Below, in pieces: positions 17,396 to 26,038 of a stretch of DNA of 48,952 bases. Under the pieces are notes generated by a model, which saw only the letters and a program-made list of their open reading frames with translations, ran no database searches and was not told where the DNA came from. A program made the translations under genes and the position numbers. Source of the stretch: Phycisphaerae bacterium (GTDB lineage: Bacteria; Planctomycetota; Phycisphaerae; Tepidisphaerales; Tepidisphaeraceae); the NCBI GenBank assembly GCA_025936175.1, contig JAICTV010000011.1, positions 1 through 48,952 on the forward strand, read 5' to 3'. The stretch's first letter is position 1; each line of letters begins with the position of its first letter.

Positions 17396-18034
17396 TCATT
17401 CCGTCGGCGCCGTCGGAACGTCCCACGGATCGACGCCGTTGGCGATCTTCGTCCCCGCCGTGTTATCCACGTGCAGGTCGAGAAACAGGTAGTTCGACTT
17501 GAGCTGCGCGCCGTGCCGATAGGGCTCGACCGCATCGTCGTATTCGCCTGCGTCGAGGTAGTACGCCTCCAGCTCCGATCTCTTCTCGCCCATGACGACG
17601 ACGTCGCTCGGCGAGCGCCCGCCGAGGTTGGAGCTGTGATAGCGGATCTTGCGATCCTTGAGGTGATTGTTCAGCAGGTACGAGCACTCGAGCGCGGGCG
17701 GGTCGAAATCGGCGGGGCAGCGGAGGATCGGCGGATTCCACACCGCCGGCTTGAAGACCAGGTTCGGCCAATATTCCTCCGTCGGCCGGCCGGGAAGCGG
17801 TCCGTGGCCCGGCGGGTAGATCCAACCCTGGTTGTTGTTCGCATAGATCAGCAGCGATTGGCCGATCTGGTGCAGGTTCGATTTGCACTGCACGCTCATC
17901 GCCTGCTGGCGGGCGCGGTGCAGCGCGGGCATGAGCAGGGCGATCAGCAAGGCGATGATGCCGACGACGACGATCAGCTCGATGAGCGAGAAGCCCGTCG
18001 GAAGATGATGACGCTGCGGCTGCGACGTCGGCAT
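17396..18034 (-). CDS. Type IV prepilin-like (DUF1559-type) protein
   Basis: 212 residues. The N-terminus has the prepilin cleavage and methylation motif: PTG|FSLIEL with Gly14, Phe15 and Glu19 (the +5 Glu), followed by the hydrophobic helix IVVVGIIALLIALLMPAL. The globular part includes CKSNLHQIGQSLLIYANN, the planctomycete-type pseudopilin block, and a late VDNTAGTKIANG. It is probably exported and assembled by a type II/IV pilus-like machine not encoded here. ATG 18034 is used because it puts the cleavage site at a normal distance; the frame upstream is Arg- and Cys-rich and unlikely to be real. Confidence 0.88.
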   Translation of the reverse strand: MPTSQPQRHHLPTGFSLIELIVVVGIIALLIALLMPALHRARQQAMSVQCKSNLHQIGQSLLIYANNNQGWIYPPGHGPLPGRPTEEYWPNLVFKPAVWNPPILRCPADFDPPALECSYLLNNHLKDRKIRYHSSNLGGRSPSDVVVMGEKRSELEAYYLDAGEYDDAVEPYRHGAQLKSNYLFLDLHVDNTAGTKIANGVDPWDVPTAPTE

Positions 18035-18143
18035 GCTCACATTCTGATAATGCCGGCAACAGCAGCAATCGGACTTGGCCAAACGTTCGATTTGATTGCA
18101 GATTCGGCGCGCCCGACGCCTTCGACTCTGCGCGCGCAATGAA

Positions 18144-18149
18144 TATCAT
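18144..18149 (+). promoter_or_regulatory. -10 box placed for leaderless smpB mRNA
   Basis: TATCAT ends 8 bases before the smpB ATG; there is no purine-rich ribosome binding site in an expected position. Confidence 0.45.
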
Positions 18150-18157
18150 GTTGGTGG

Positions 18158-18628
18158 ATGTCGAAGGAGAAGCGCAACCTGTCGCCGCGGATCGAGAACC
18201 GCAAGGCGTGGCACGATTATTTCATCGAGGCCAAGCTCGAGTGCGGCATCGCGCTGCTCGGCAGCGAAGTCAAAGCGCTGCGCGACGGCAAGGCGACGCT
18301 CCAGGACGCCTACGCCGCGGTCGAGCGCGGGCAGCTCATCCTCTTCCAGTGCCACATCGATCCGTACACGAAGGCGGCGATCGCGTACAACCACGAGCCG
18401 ACGCGCCCGCGCAAGCTGCTCGCCCATCGCCGCGAGATCAAGAAGCTCGATGACGCGACGCAGCAGAAGGGGACGACGATCATCCCGCTGGCGATCTACT
18501 TCAAGGAGGGCCGCGCGAAGGTGGAGATCGGCGTCGCCCGCGGCAAGCAGCACCACGACAAGCGCGACGCGATCCGCAAGAAGGAGATGGACCGCGAAGT
18601 GCGGCGGGCGATGACGCACCGCCGTTGA
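18158..18628 (+). CDS. smpB: SsrA-binding protein SmpB
   Basis: 156 residues, the usual size. It has the family opening NRKAWHDYFIEAKLECGIAL, then LLGSEVKALRDGKATLQDAY, the ring KLLAHRREIKKL and a basic tail GKQHHDKRDAIRKKEMDRE. It binds tmRNA and delivers it to stalled ribosomes for trans-translation. The ssrA gene is not in this window. The glycerophosphodiesterase gene follows 38 bases later on the same strand. Confidence 0.97.
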   Translation: MSKEKRNLSPRIENRKAWHDYFIEAKLECGIALLGSEVKALRDGKATLQDAYAAVERGQLILFQCHIDPYTKAAIAYNHEPTRPRKLLAHRREIKKLDDATQQKGTTIIPLAIYFKEGRAKVEIGVARGKQHHDKRDAIRKKEMDREVRRAMTHRR

Positions 18629-18666
18629 CCTTCTCCCGCAACAATTGCCGATAAACCTGTTGAGTT

Positions 18667-19350
18667 ATGTCCACGCCGATCATCGTCGCCCATCGTGGGT
18701 TACATCACGAACATCCGGAGAACTCGCTGGCGGCGTTTGCCGCCGCCTGGGAGGCGGGGCTCGAGTGGTGCGAGTGCGACGTGCGCGGATCGATCGATGA
18801 TGTCCCGTTCGTGATTCATGACGAGACCCTCGATCGGACGACGCGAGGTCGTGGCCGAGTGGATGCGGCATCGAGTGATCAACTCGGGCGACTCGTTCCG
18901 ACGTTCCAGCAGTTGATCGAATCGATGCCGTCAAACGCACGGCTGCTGGTCGAAATTAAGCCGGGCGTCTCACCACGGACGATCGCTGCGACGATGGAAC
19001 TGTGCAACGGGCGTTGCGTCGTTCAGAGCTTCGATCCGCGCATCCTCACCGCCGCGGCGGAGATCCGATCCGGGATCGACCTGAAGCTGCTCGTCGAAGA
19101 CGCGCGCGGTCCGATCGCGCGGCAGGCGGGGCCGTGGTCGGGGATCAACGCCGCGTTCAAGACGATGCACCCGCGCATCGTCGAGACGCTGCACGCGCGG
19201 AAACTCGCCGTCGGCGTGTGGACGGTCAATTCGCAAGCTGACATCGAGCGGATTCTTGCCCTCGGCGTGGACACGATGATCTCGGACGAGCCGCTGCGCG
19301 TCGCGCAACTGGCGGGCAAGCGACTCGCGGCGGGCGCGAAAATCGGGTAA
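18667..19350 (+). CDS. Glycerophosphodiester phosphodiesterase
   Basis: 227 residues, TIM-barrel GDPD domain without signal peptide. The active-site opening [14 protein letters not shown] supplies His9/Arg10 and Glu18, and ECDVR and [11 protein letters not shown] supply the metal and second-His region. SDEPLRVA near the C-terminus is also typical. It hydrolyses glycerophosphodiesters to glycerol 3-phosphate and an alcohol, and is likely the cytosolic UgpQ-type enzyme. glnS starts 14 bases after the stop. Confidence 0.9.
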   Translation: MSTPIIVAHRGLHHEHPENSLAAFAAAWEAGLEWCECDVRGSIDDVPFVIHDETLDRTTRGRGRVDAASSDQLGRLVPTFQQLIESMPSNARLLVEIKPGVSPRTIAATMELCNGRCVVQSFDPRILTAAAEIRSGIDLKLLVEDARGPIARQAGPWSGINAAFKTMHPRIVETLHARKLAVGVWTVNSQADIERILALGVDTMISDEPLRVAQLAGKRLAAGAKIG

Positions 19351-19364
19351 ACACGCTCCACGAG

Positions 19365-21098
19365 ATGGACGCCAAACACGAAGAAAACAAAAGCGAATCG
19401 ACCGGCCTGGACTTCATCCGCCGAATCATCGAAGACGACAACCGCACCGGCAAATGGGGCGGACGCGTCGCCACACGCTTCCCGCCGGAGCCCAACGGCT
19501 ATCTCCACATCGGCCACGCCAAGAGCATCTGTTTGAACTTCGGCGTCGCCGAGGAGTACGGCGGCTCGTGCAACCTCCGTTACGACGACACCAACCCGGC
19601 GAAGGAAGAAGAGGAGTACGTCAAGTCGATCGAGGCGGACGTGCAGTGGCTCGGTTTCAAATGGTCGAACAAGCTCTGGGCGAGCGACTATTTCGACACG
19701 ATGTACGAGTACGCGCAGGAGCTGATCCGAAAGGGTCTCGCGTTCGTGTGCGACCTCTCGGCCGACGACGTCGCCAAATTCCGCGGCCCGCCCACGCGAC
19801 CGGGGAAAGAATCGCCGTGGCGGAATCGCTCGGTCGAGGAGAGTCTCGACCTCTTCGATCGCATGCGCAAGGGCGAGTTCCCCGACGGCGCGCGCACGCT
19901 GCGCGCGAAGATCGACATGTCTTCGCCGAACCTGAACCTGCGCGACCCGGTGATGTACCGCATCCTGCACGAGGCGCATCACAACACCGGCACGAAGTGG
20001 TGCATTTATCCGATGTACGACTGGGCGCACGGCTTCGAGGATTCGCTGGAGAAGATCACGCACTCGCTGTGCACGCTGGAATTTGAAAACCATCGCCCGC
20101 TGTACGACTGGTTCATCGACGCGGTGAATAAAGATCGGCCGAAGGAAAAGCAGATCTGGCACCCGCAGCAGATCGAGTTCGCTCGCCTTAATCTCACGTA
20201 CACGCTGCTGTCGAAGAGGAAGTTGCTCACGCTGGTCGAAGAGAAGCGCGTCAACGGCTGGGACGATCCGCGCATGCCGACGGTCAGCGGCTTTCGCCGC
20301 CGCGGCTATACCCCGGAGGCGATCCGCGCGTTCTGCAAGCACATCGGGATGAACAAGGCCGACAGCACTGTCGAGATGAACCTGCTGGAAAATTTCCTGC
20401 GCGATGACCTGAACAAGCGCGCCCCTCGGCGGATGGCGGTGCTCAAGCCGCTCAAGGTCGTTATCACCAACTATTCCGACGGCGGCGGCGCGGGCGAAGA
20501 GCTGGATGCGATCAACAACCCGGAAGATGCGAACGCGGGCACGCGCAAGGTGCCCTTCACGAGGACGATCTACATCGAGCAGGACGATTTCCGCGAGGTT
20601 CCGCCGCCCAAGTATTTCCGCCTCGCGCCGGGCGTCGAGGTGCGCTTGCGCTACGCGTACTTCATCAAGTGTACGAACGTGGTGAAGGACGCGAGCGGCA
20701 ATGTGACCGAAGTCCACTGCACCTACGACCCCGCCACCCGCGGCGGCGACGCGCCGGACGGGCGGAAGGTAAAGGGGACGATCCACTGGGTCTCGGCGGA
20801 GAAGTCGGTGCCGGCGGAAGTGCGCTTGTACGACCCCCTGTTCAAATCCGCGTTTCCCGAGGATGTGCCGGAAGGGCAGGACTGGCGCGCGAACCTGAAT
20901 CCCAACTCCCTGGAACGCGTCGAAGCGCGGCTGGAGCCGAGTCTGGCGACTGCCCAGCCGGGTGACAGGTTCCAGTTCGAGCGGCTGGGCTATTTCACGG
21001 TCGATAAAGAATCTTCGCCGGCGAAGCCGGTCTTCAATCGCTCCGTCACGTTGAAAGACGCGTGGGCGAAGGAAGAGAAGAAGACGGCGAAGAAATAG
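19365..21098 (+). CDS. glnS: Glutaminyl-tRNA synthetase
   Basis: 577 residues. The class I motif HIGH (48-51) sits in [15 protein letters not shown] and the second motif appears as LLSKRK near residue 282, as in bacterial GlnRS. The anticodon-binding β-barrel part includes the GlnRS segment [12 protein letters not shown]. It charges tRNA-Gln directly, so this organism need not rely only on the Glu-tRNA amidotransferase route for glutamine. It ends 6 bases from the convergent GH3 gene, with no room for separate terminators. Confidence 0.96.
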   Translation: MDAKHEENKSESTGLDFIRRIIEDDNRTGKWGGRVATRFPPEPNGYLHIGHAKSICLNFGVAEEYGGSCNLRYDDTNPAKEEEEYVKSIEADVQWLGFKWSNKLWASDYFDTMYEYAQELIRKGLAFVCDLSADDVAKFRGPPTRPGKESPWRNRSVEESLDLFDRMRKGEFPDGARTLRAKIDMSSPNLNLRDPVMYRILHEAHHNTGTKWCIYPMYDWAHGFEDSLEKITHSLCTLEFENHRPLYDWFIDAVNKDRPKEKQIWHPQQIEFARLNLTYTLLSKRKLLTLVEEKRVNGWDDPRMPTVSGFRRRGYTPEAIRAFCKHIGMNKADSTVEMNLLENFLRDDLNKRAPRRMAVLKPLKVVITNYSDGGGAGEELDAINNPEDANAGTRKVPFTRTIYIEQDDFREVPPPKYFRLAPGVEVRLRYAYFIKCTNVVKDASGNVTEVHCTYDPATRGGDAPDGRKVKGTIHWVSAEKSVPAEVRLYDPLFKSAFPEDVPEGQDWRANLNPNSLERVEARLEPSLATAQPGDRFQFERLGYFTVDKESSPAKPVFNRSVTLKDAWAKEEKKTAKK

Positions 21099-21104
21099 CG
21101 CAGA

Positions 21105-23714
21105 TCAGTCGATCCACAGGCTCACCGTCGGCCCGCCGGACGCGTCGCCGCCGAGCTGGATCTTGAACTCGCCCGGCTCGACGCGCGGATTGAAATCGCG
21201 GTCGAGCAGCGCGAGGTGTTTCGAAGTCAGCTCGAAGCGGATCGTCTTCCGCTCGCCCGGCTGGAGCGAGACGCGGCGGAAATCGACCAGCCGCTTGATC
21301 GGCGTGACGAAGGTGCAGATCGCATCCTTCACGTAAAGCTGCACGACTTCATCCCCCGCACGCGTGCCCGTGTTCGTCAGTTCCGCCTCGACCGCGAACG
21401 CCGTCGAAGCGCCGCCGCGCTCGGGCGTGAGGCGCAAGTTCGAATACTCGAACGTCGTGTAGCTCAGGCCGAAGCCGAACGGAAACAGTGGATCGGACTT
21501 CGCATCGATATACCAGCCCATGCGCGGTCGCCGCCCGAAGTGGACGGGCAACTGGCCGGCGGAGTACGGCATCGACACGGGCAGCTTTCCGCTCGGATTG
21601 ATGCGGCCAAAGAGAACGTCCGCGATGGCGTGGCCGCCTTCCTGCCCCGGGTACCATGCTTCGACGACCGCGGGGACCCCCTCGACGATTTTCGCAATCG
21701 CCAGCGCGCGACCGTTGACCAGCACGACGACCGTCGGCGTGCCGGTGGCGACGACGGCGTCGATCAGCCGTTGCTGCGAGCCGGTCAACTCGATGTTCGC
21801 GCGATCGAAATGCTCGCCGCACACCTGCTGCGGGCCGCGGACGCTCGTCTCGCCGACGAAAAGCAGGGCGACGTCAGCGCGCCTGACGATCTCGACGGCG
21901 GCGGTGATCGACTCCTGCTCCTGCGACTCGGCCGTCGTCGTGAGGATCGGCGAGCGATCGCCCCAGTCGAAGTCGATCTCGCGGATGACGCGGTTCTGCT
22001 CCGGGAGCGCGCGGTCAAAGTTGGGCCCGAGGAACGGCTCCATCATCAGCCCCTCGCCCGAGCCGTGCTGCTGCGTGCCGAGCGCGCCGCGATAGGTGAG
22101 GTTGTCGCTCGGGATGATGCGCGATGGCAGGTGCGGAGCCGACCAGACGAGGCGCAGCGTGTTGCGGTTGCGCATCTCAATCGTCGGATCAGGGTTCATG
22201 AACTTCGTGCCGCGAAAATATTCCAACTTGAGCGCGTGATCGCCCTTGCTCAGGCGAAGCGTGGCCTGGCGTTGTCGGATGCGGCCGGTCGTCCAGTCGT
22301 CGATGACGAGCTTGTCGTCGAGGAACAGGCGCACGCCGTCGTTGGTCTCGACGCCGAGCGTGTATTCGCCGTCGCCGTCCACTTTCAGATTGCCGGTGAT
22401 GCGGACCGAAAATCGCGCCCCCACCAGCGCCGGCGAGAGGATCTCGCAGCCCCTGGCGTGCAGCACCGCGATTTGCTTTGCGAGCAGCCCGTTGATGCCG
22501 TCAAGCGGCGAGACGATTTGCGTCGGCCTGCCGGAGTAATCCCCGAGCTGTCCTTCCGCGGCGTTCGGACCGATGACCGCGATCGTCTCGAGCTTCGTCG
22601 GATCGAGGGGAAGCAGGCTGCCTTCGTTCTTCAGCAGCACGATCCCCTTGGCCGCGGTCTCGCGCGCCAGCGCGCGGTGTGCGTCGCAGTTGGCGACGCG
22701 GGCCGCGTCAGCGGGATCAACCGTTGCATCTTCAAACAGTCCGAGCATGAACTTGTGCCGGAGCACGCGCCGCGCCGCCTCGTCGATGCGCGACTGCGGC
22801 ACCTTCCCTTCCTTCACCAGCTCCAGCAGGATCTTCTCGAACTTCTCCTGCCCCGCGATCTGGTTCGGCACCTCGCCGATGAAGTCGTAGAACTGGCGGT
22901 CGATGCCGGCGTTGACGCTCAGCGCGATGGCTTCCTTGATGTCGTGCGCCGCGTGATGTCCGAGCAAGCCGGCGATGCCGGGGCAGTCGTCGAGCACGTG
23001 CCCGGTGAAGTTCCACTTCGTCAGAAGGTCGGTGACGATCGACTTGTCGCTCGTGCACGGGATGCCGTTGACGGCGCCGTAGCAGATCATGACCGACTGC
23101 GCATCGGCTTCCTTGAATGCCGCTTCGAAGGGCGGCAGGTACGTCTCGTGCAGGTCGCGGTCGGTGATCGAGATCGGATCGTTGTCCTTGCCGCCTTCGC
23201 TCGCGCCGTAACCGACGAGATGCTTCGGGCAGGCGATGATTCCGTCGCGGAGGCGATCACCTTGCATTCCCTTGATGAACGCGACGCCCAGGCGCGAGAC
23301 GAGATGTGGATCCTCTCCGTACGTTTCTTCCTGCCGCCCCCAGCGCGGATCGCGCGCGATGTCGAGGACCGGCGACAAACCTTGATGAACCCCTTGCGCG
23401 CGAGCTTCCGCGGCGATCGCGCGACCGATGCGAAATTGCAGATCCTCATCCCACGTGCTGGCCATCGTGATGCACGCCGGGAAGGCGGTGACGCCGGCGG
23501 TGTTCAACCCGTGCGAACTCTCGCGCGTGAGCAGGAGCGGGATGCGGTTGGGACTGCGCGCGATCGCGTCGTTCTGCACTTCGTTGTTCAGCCGCGCCGC
23601 GGTCGCCGGATCGTCCCCGGCGGCCATGCGGACCGACATCTGGTTGATCTTCTCCTCCAGCGACATGCGCGCCAGGAGTTGTTCGACGCGGTCGTCAATC
23701 GACGGTTGGGACAT
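21105..23714 (-). CDS. Glycoside hydrolase family 3 β-glucosidase with PA14 insertion
   Basis: 869 residues. The GH3 N-domain includes SHGLN, DIARDPRWGRQEETYGED and the KH substrate motif ACPKHLVGYG. The nucleophile is expected at Asp243 in GHVLDDCPG, where Asp-Cys replaces the common S-D-W context. A PA14-like domain (GEYTLGVETNDGVRLFLDD, around 500-600) interrupts the C-domain, and a fibronectin-III-like end closes the protein. Targets are β-linked glucosides or related oligosaccharides. No signal peptide is visible at ATG 23714, so it may be cytosolic. It follows the lpxD run at a 38-base gap. Confidence 0.92.
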   Translation of the reverse strand: MSQPSIDDRVEQLLARMSLEEKINQMSVRMAAGDDPATAARLNNEVQNDAIARSPNRIPLLLTRESSHGLNTAGVTAFPACITMASTWDEDLQFRIGRAIAAEARAQGVHQGLSPVLDIARDPRWGRQEETYGEDPHLVSRLGVAFIKGMQGDRLRDGIIACPKHLVGYGASEGGKDNDPISITDRDLHETYLPPFEAAFKEADAQSVMICYGAVNGIPCTSDKSIVTDLLTKWNFTGHVLDDCPGIAGLLGHHAAHDIKEAIALSVNAGIDRQFYDFIGEVPNQIAGQEKFEKILLELVKEGKVPQSRIDEAARRVLRHKFMLGLFEDATVDPADAARVANCDAHRALARETAAKGIVLLKNEGSLLPLDPTKLETIAVIGPNAAEGQLGDYSGRPTQIVSPLDGINGLLAKQIAVLHARGCEILSPALVGARFSVRITGNLKVDGDGEYTLGVETNDGVRLFLDDKLVIDDWTTGRIRQRQATLRLSKGDHALKLEYFRGTKFMNPDPTIEMRNRNTLRLVWSAPHLPSRIIPSDNLTYRGALGTQQHGSGEGLMMEPFLGPNFDRALPEQNRVIREIDFDWGDRSPILTTTAESQEQESITAAVEIVRRADVALLFVGETSVRGPQQVCGEHFDRANIELTGSQQRLIDAVVATGTPTVVVLVNGRALAIAKIVEGVPAVVEAWYPGQEGGHAIADVLFGRINPSGKLPVSMPYSAGQLPVHFGRRPRMGWYIDAKSDPLFPFGFGLSYTTFEYSNLRLTPERGGASTAFAVEAELTNTGTRAGDEVVQLYVKDAICTFVTPIKRLVDFRRVSLQPGERKTIRFELTSKHLALLDRDFNPRVEPGEFKIQLGGDASGGPTVSLWID

Positions 23715-23752
23715 ACGTCGCGCATGATGGGGCAGCGCGGCCGCGCGTGCAA

Positions 23753-24196
23753 TTAGGGCGGAGCCAACTGCCCCATCAGTTTGAACCACGGCTGGATCAG
23801 CACGGCGAGCGCGACGATCAGCACGAGCATCCACATGGCGTTGATCAGCAGGAGCACGATGAGCCGGCGACGAAAACGTGATTGATCGACCGGCTTGTCC
23901 GTGCGTTTGAACAGCGGGACGATGAAGCCCGCCGCCACCGGGACCGCGATCGCGGGCAGGTGGTAGTGGTAGTAGCTGAAGCGCGCGATATCGAGGAGCA
24001 GTTGAGTGGAGTCCGGCAGATGCGTTGCGAAATCCTTGTAGACCGTTTCCAGCTTCGGGATGAACAGCTCGATGAGGAGGTAGGTGTAGACGATCGGCGT
24101 GGCGGTGACGAGAAATGCGGCGACGGAAAAGACGGGCCTGCGGAATCGCGTTGTCGGCTGCGCATATTCGAGTGTAGCGGGCGGGTCGTCTGTCAT
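23753..24196 (-). CDS. Small membrane protein downstream of lpxD
   Basis: 147 residues. Two hydrophobic helices near 23-45 and 118-138 flank a soluble part, with a further weak segment near 80-95 (HLPAIAVPVAAGFIVPLF). Its arrangement of a long hydrophilic loop before LPAIAVPVAAGF recalls type II secretion F-domain proteins, but similarity is weak. Its ATG overlaps the lpxD stop (ATGA), so it is translationally coupled to lipid A synthesis. Confidence 0.65.
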   Translation of the reverse strand: MTDDPPATLEYAQPTTRFRRPVFSVAAFLVTATPIVYTYLLIELFIPKLETVYKDFATHLPDSTQLLLDIARFSYYHYHLPAIAVPVAAGFIVPLFKRTDKPVDQSRFRRRLIVLLLINAMWMLVLIVALAVLIQPWFKLMGQLAPP

Positions 24197-25233
24197 TTTG
24201 TCTTCCGCAGCTCGTCGAGTTGTTCCTGGAGCTTGCGCACCTGCACGACGAGATCCGGAAGACGCCGCAGCGCCGCCTGCTCGCGAAGGCTCTGGCGGTG
24301 CGGCAGGGCGGGCAGGCCCGAGACGATGGTCTTGGGATCGACATCCTCGGCGACGCCCGAGCACGCGGCGACGGCGCTTTGGTCTCCTATCCTCACGTGA
24401 TCGCGGATCGCACTCTGTCCGCCGAGCACGACGCCGCTGCCCAGCGTCACGCTTCCCGCGAGCCCGGCTTGCCCGACGATGATGCAGTGCGGCCCGACGA
24501 CGACGTTGTGGCCGATCTGCACGAGGTTGTCGATCTTGGTGCCGCGGCCGATGCGCGTGGCGCTGAACTTGGCGCGGTCGATGCAGACGCACGAGCCGAT
24601 TTCGACGTCGTCCCCCACGATCACCGTGCCGATCTGCGGGATCTTCACGTGCTGCTTGCCGTCCCACCGGTAGCCGAAACCGTCGGTGCCGAGGATGGAG
24701 CCGGCATGGATGATCACGCGGCTGCCGAGCGTGATCCGCTCGCGAATCACCACGCCGGGGAAAAGCTCGCAGTCGTCCCCGATGGTGACGTCGCAGCCGA
24801 CGTAGACCCCGGCGTGGAGCACGACGTTCTTCCCGATGCGGGAGTCATCGCCGACGAAGACGTTGGGGCCGATGCGAGCGCCCTCGGAGATCGACGCGCC
24901 GGGCGCGATGAAGGCGGAATGGTCGCGGCCGAGAGGCGGGCGCGGCACCGGCGGGGCGAAGTGCTCGAGCAGCTTCGCGACCGCCAGGTCCGCATCATCC
25001 ACGAACAGGACGAGCTTCTTGTGATCCGCCGGAAGCTTTACACGCTTTTGAACAAGAACGGCGGCGGCTTTGGTTGTGGCGAAATCGTCGAGATATTTCT
25101 CCGAGCCGAGGAAGGAGAGCTCGCGCTCGCTCGCTTCGGCGAGGGTGGAAATGCCGGACACCGGGCGATTGCCGTCGCCCGGTGCCGGGAGGTTCAAGAG
25201 GGTCGCGATCTGCGAGAGTGTCAGCGAGCGCAT
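24193..25233 (-). CDS. lpxD: UDP-3-O-(3-hydroxyacyl)glucosamine N-acyltransferase
   Basis: 346 residues. An N-terminal uridine-binding domain (about 1-100) leads into a left-handed β-helix of hexapeptide repeats (GARIGPNVFVGDDSRIGKNV and onwards). The catalytic His lies in QIGHNVVVG. The protein ends in a coiled-coil-like tail (VRKLQEQLDELRK). It adds the second acyl chain in lipid A synthesis, so this cell should make lipopolysaccharide or at least lipid A. It sits 17 bases after skp in the bamA-skp-lpxD order typical of Gram-negatives. Confidence 0.95.
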   Translation of the reverse strand: MRSLTLSQIATLLNLPAPGDGNRPVSGISTLAEASERELSFLGSEKYLDDFATTKAAAVLVQKRVKLPADHKKLVLFVDDADLAVAKLLEHFAPPVPRPPLGRDHSAFIAPGASISEGARIGPNVFVGDDSRIGKNVVLHAGVYVGCDVTIGDDCELFPGVVIRERITLGSRVIIHAGSILGTDGFGYRWDGKQHVKIPQIGTVIVGDDVEIGSCVCIDRAKFSATRIGRGTKIDNLVQIGHNVVVGPHCIIVGQAGLAGSVTLGSGVVLGGQSAIRDHVRIGDQSAVAACSGVAEDVDPKTIVSGLPALPHRQSLREQAALRRLPDLVVQVRKLQEQLDELRKTK

Positions 25234-25250
25234 CGCGCTGTCACCCCGCG

Positions 25251-25934
25251 TTAGCGCTTCGGCGCGGCCGGCGCCGTGGGCGCGACCGGGGTGGACGGCG
25301 GCGTCGTCCCGGGCGCTCCGCCGACCGACGGCATCGTCGCGGTCCCGCCGCTGCTCTTGTAGTTGGCATCCAGCGCGGCGATCACCTCGTTGGTGATGTC
25401 CGCCTTGGAATTGTTGTACAGCACATTGCGGCCGTTCAGGATCGCGCGGAGCTGCTCGACGTTGATCGCCGCCAGGTTCTCCGGCAGATCCGGGCGCTGA
25501 TCCGCGATCACCAGATCGATGTTCTTCTGCTGCGCGACCAGCGATGTCGCCGCGACGATCTTGTCGAACAGCACCTTCATCTGCTGCTTCTGCTGGCCCT
25601 GGAGCTGTGCCTGCGTGATCTTGCTCCACGTGTCGAACTGGATCGCTTCCTGCATGAAGTTCTTGTCCGCCTCCTGGTACTGCGTCGAGTCCGGCTTGAG
25701 CAGATCGCGGGCGGCCTGGAGATCCTTGACCTTCTGCTGGCGGCCGTTGACTTCGCCTTCGAGCTGCTTGCGCTGGTTCTCCAGCGCCTGCTTGAGGTCC
25801 TTGGTCTCCTGCATCTCCTGGAAGGCGCGGGCCGGGTTGACGACGGCGACGCGCGTCGCGTCCTGCGCGTGTGCCAGACCCGCGGTGAACGTGAGGCAGA
25901 TAACCAGGGCGGCGATCAGTGCGATTCGATTCAT
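25251..25934 (-). CDS. skp: Periplasmic chaperone Skp/OmpH-like protein
   Basis: 227 residues. A cleavable signal peptide (to GLAHA) is followed by the Skp opening VAVVNPARAFQEM and a long Gln/Lys-rich coiled-coil (about 40-140), the two tentacle helices of Skp. The C-terminus is a Pro/Thr/Ala-rich tail absent from E. coli Skp. It should hold unfolded outer-membrane proteins in the periplasm and hand them to BamA, which is encoded just upstream. Confidence 0.9.
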   Translation of the reverse strand: MNRIALIAALVICLTFTAGLAHAQDATRVAVVNPARAFQEMQETKDLKQALENQRKQLEGEVNGRQQKVKDLQAARDLLKPDSTQYQEADKNFMQEAIQFDTWSKITQAQLQGQQKQQMKVLFDKIVAATSLVAQQKNIDLVIADQRPDLPENLAAINVEQLRAILNGRNVLYNNSKADITNEVIAALDANYKSSGGTATMPSVGGAPGTTPPSTPVAPTAPAAPKR

Positions 25935-26038
25935 TTCAGTTCAGTCCTTTCCACGATGTGTCGGCGATGCCTTCCGTACTCACGAATGATGCGGCTGAAA
26001 GTTTCAAAAGTCCGTTTATGACGGCGGCTGCACTGCCC

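Noticed and set aside
21216..23756. 846-codon frame opposite the GH3 gene
   Set aside because: Same antisense effect; composition is Arg/Asp/Ala-rich and no motif is seen.
23753..24667. Longer N-terminal extension for the small membrane protein after lpxD
   Set aside because: The extra part lies inside lpxD in another frame and is Arg-rich. The ATG at 24196, coupled to the lpxD stop, is better.
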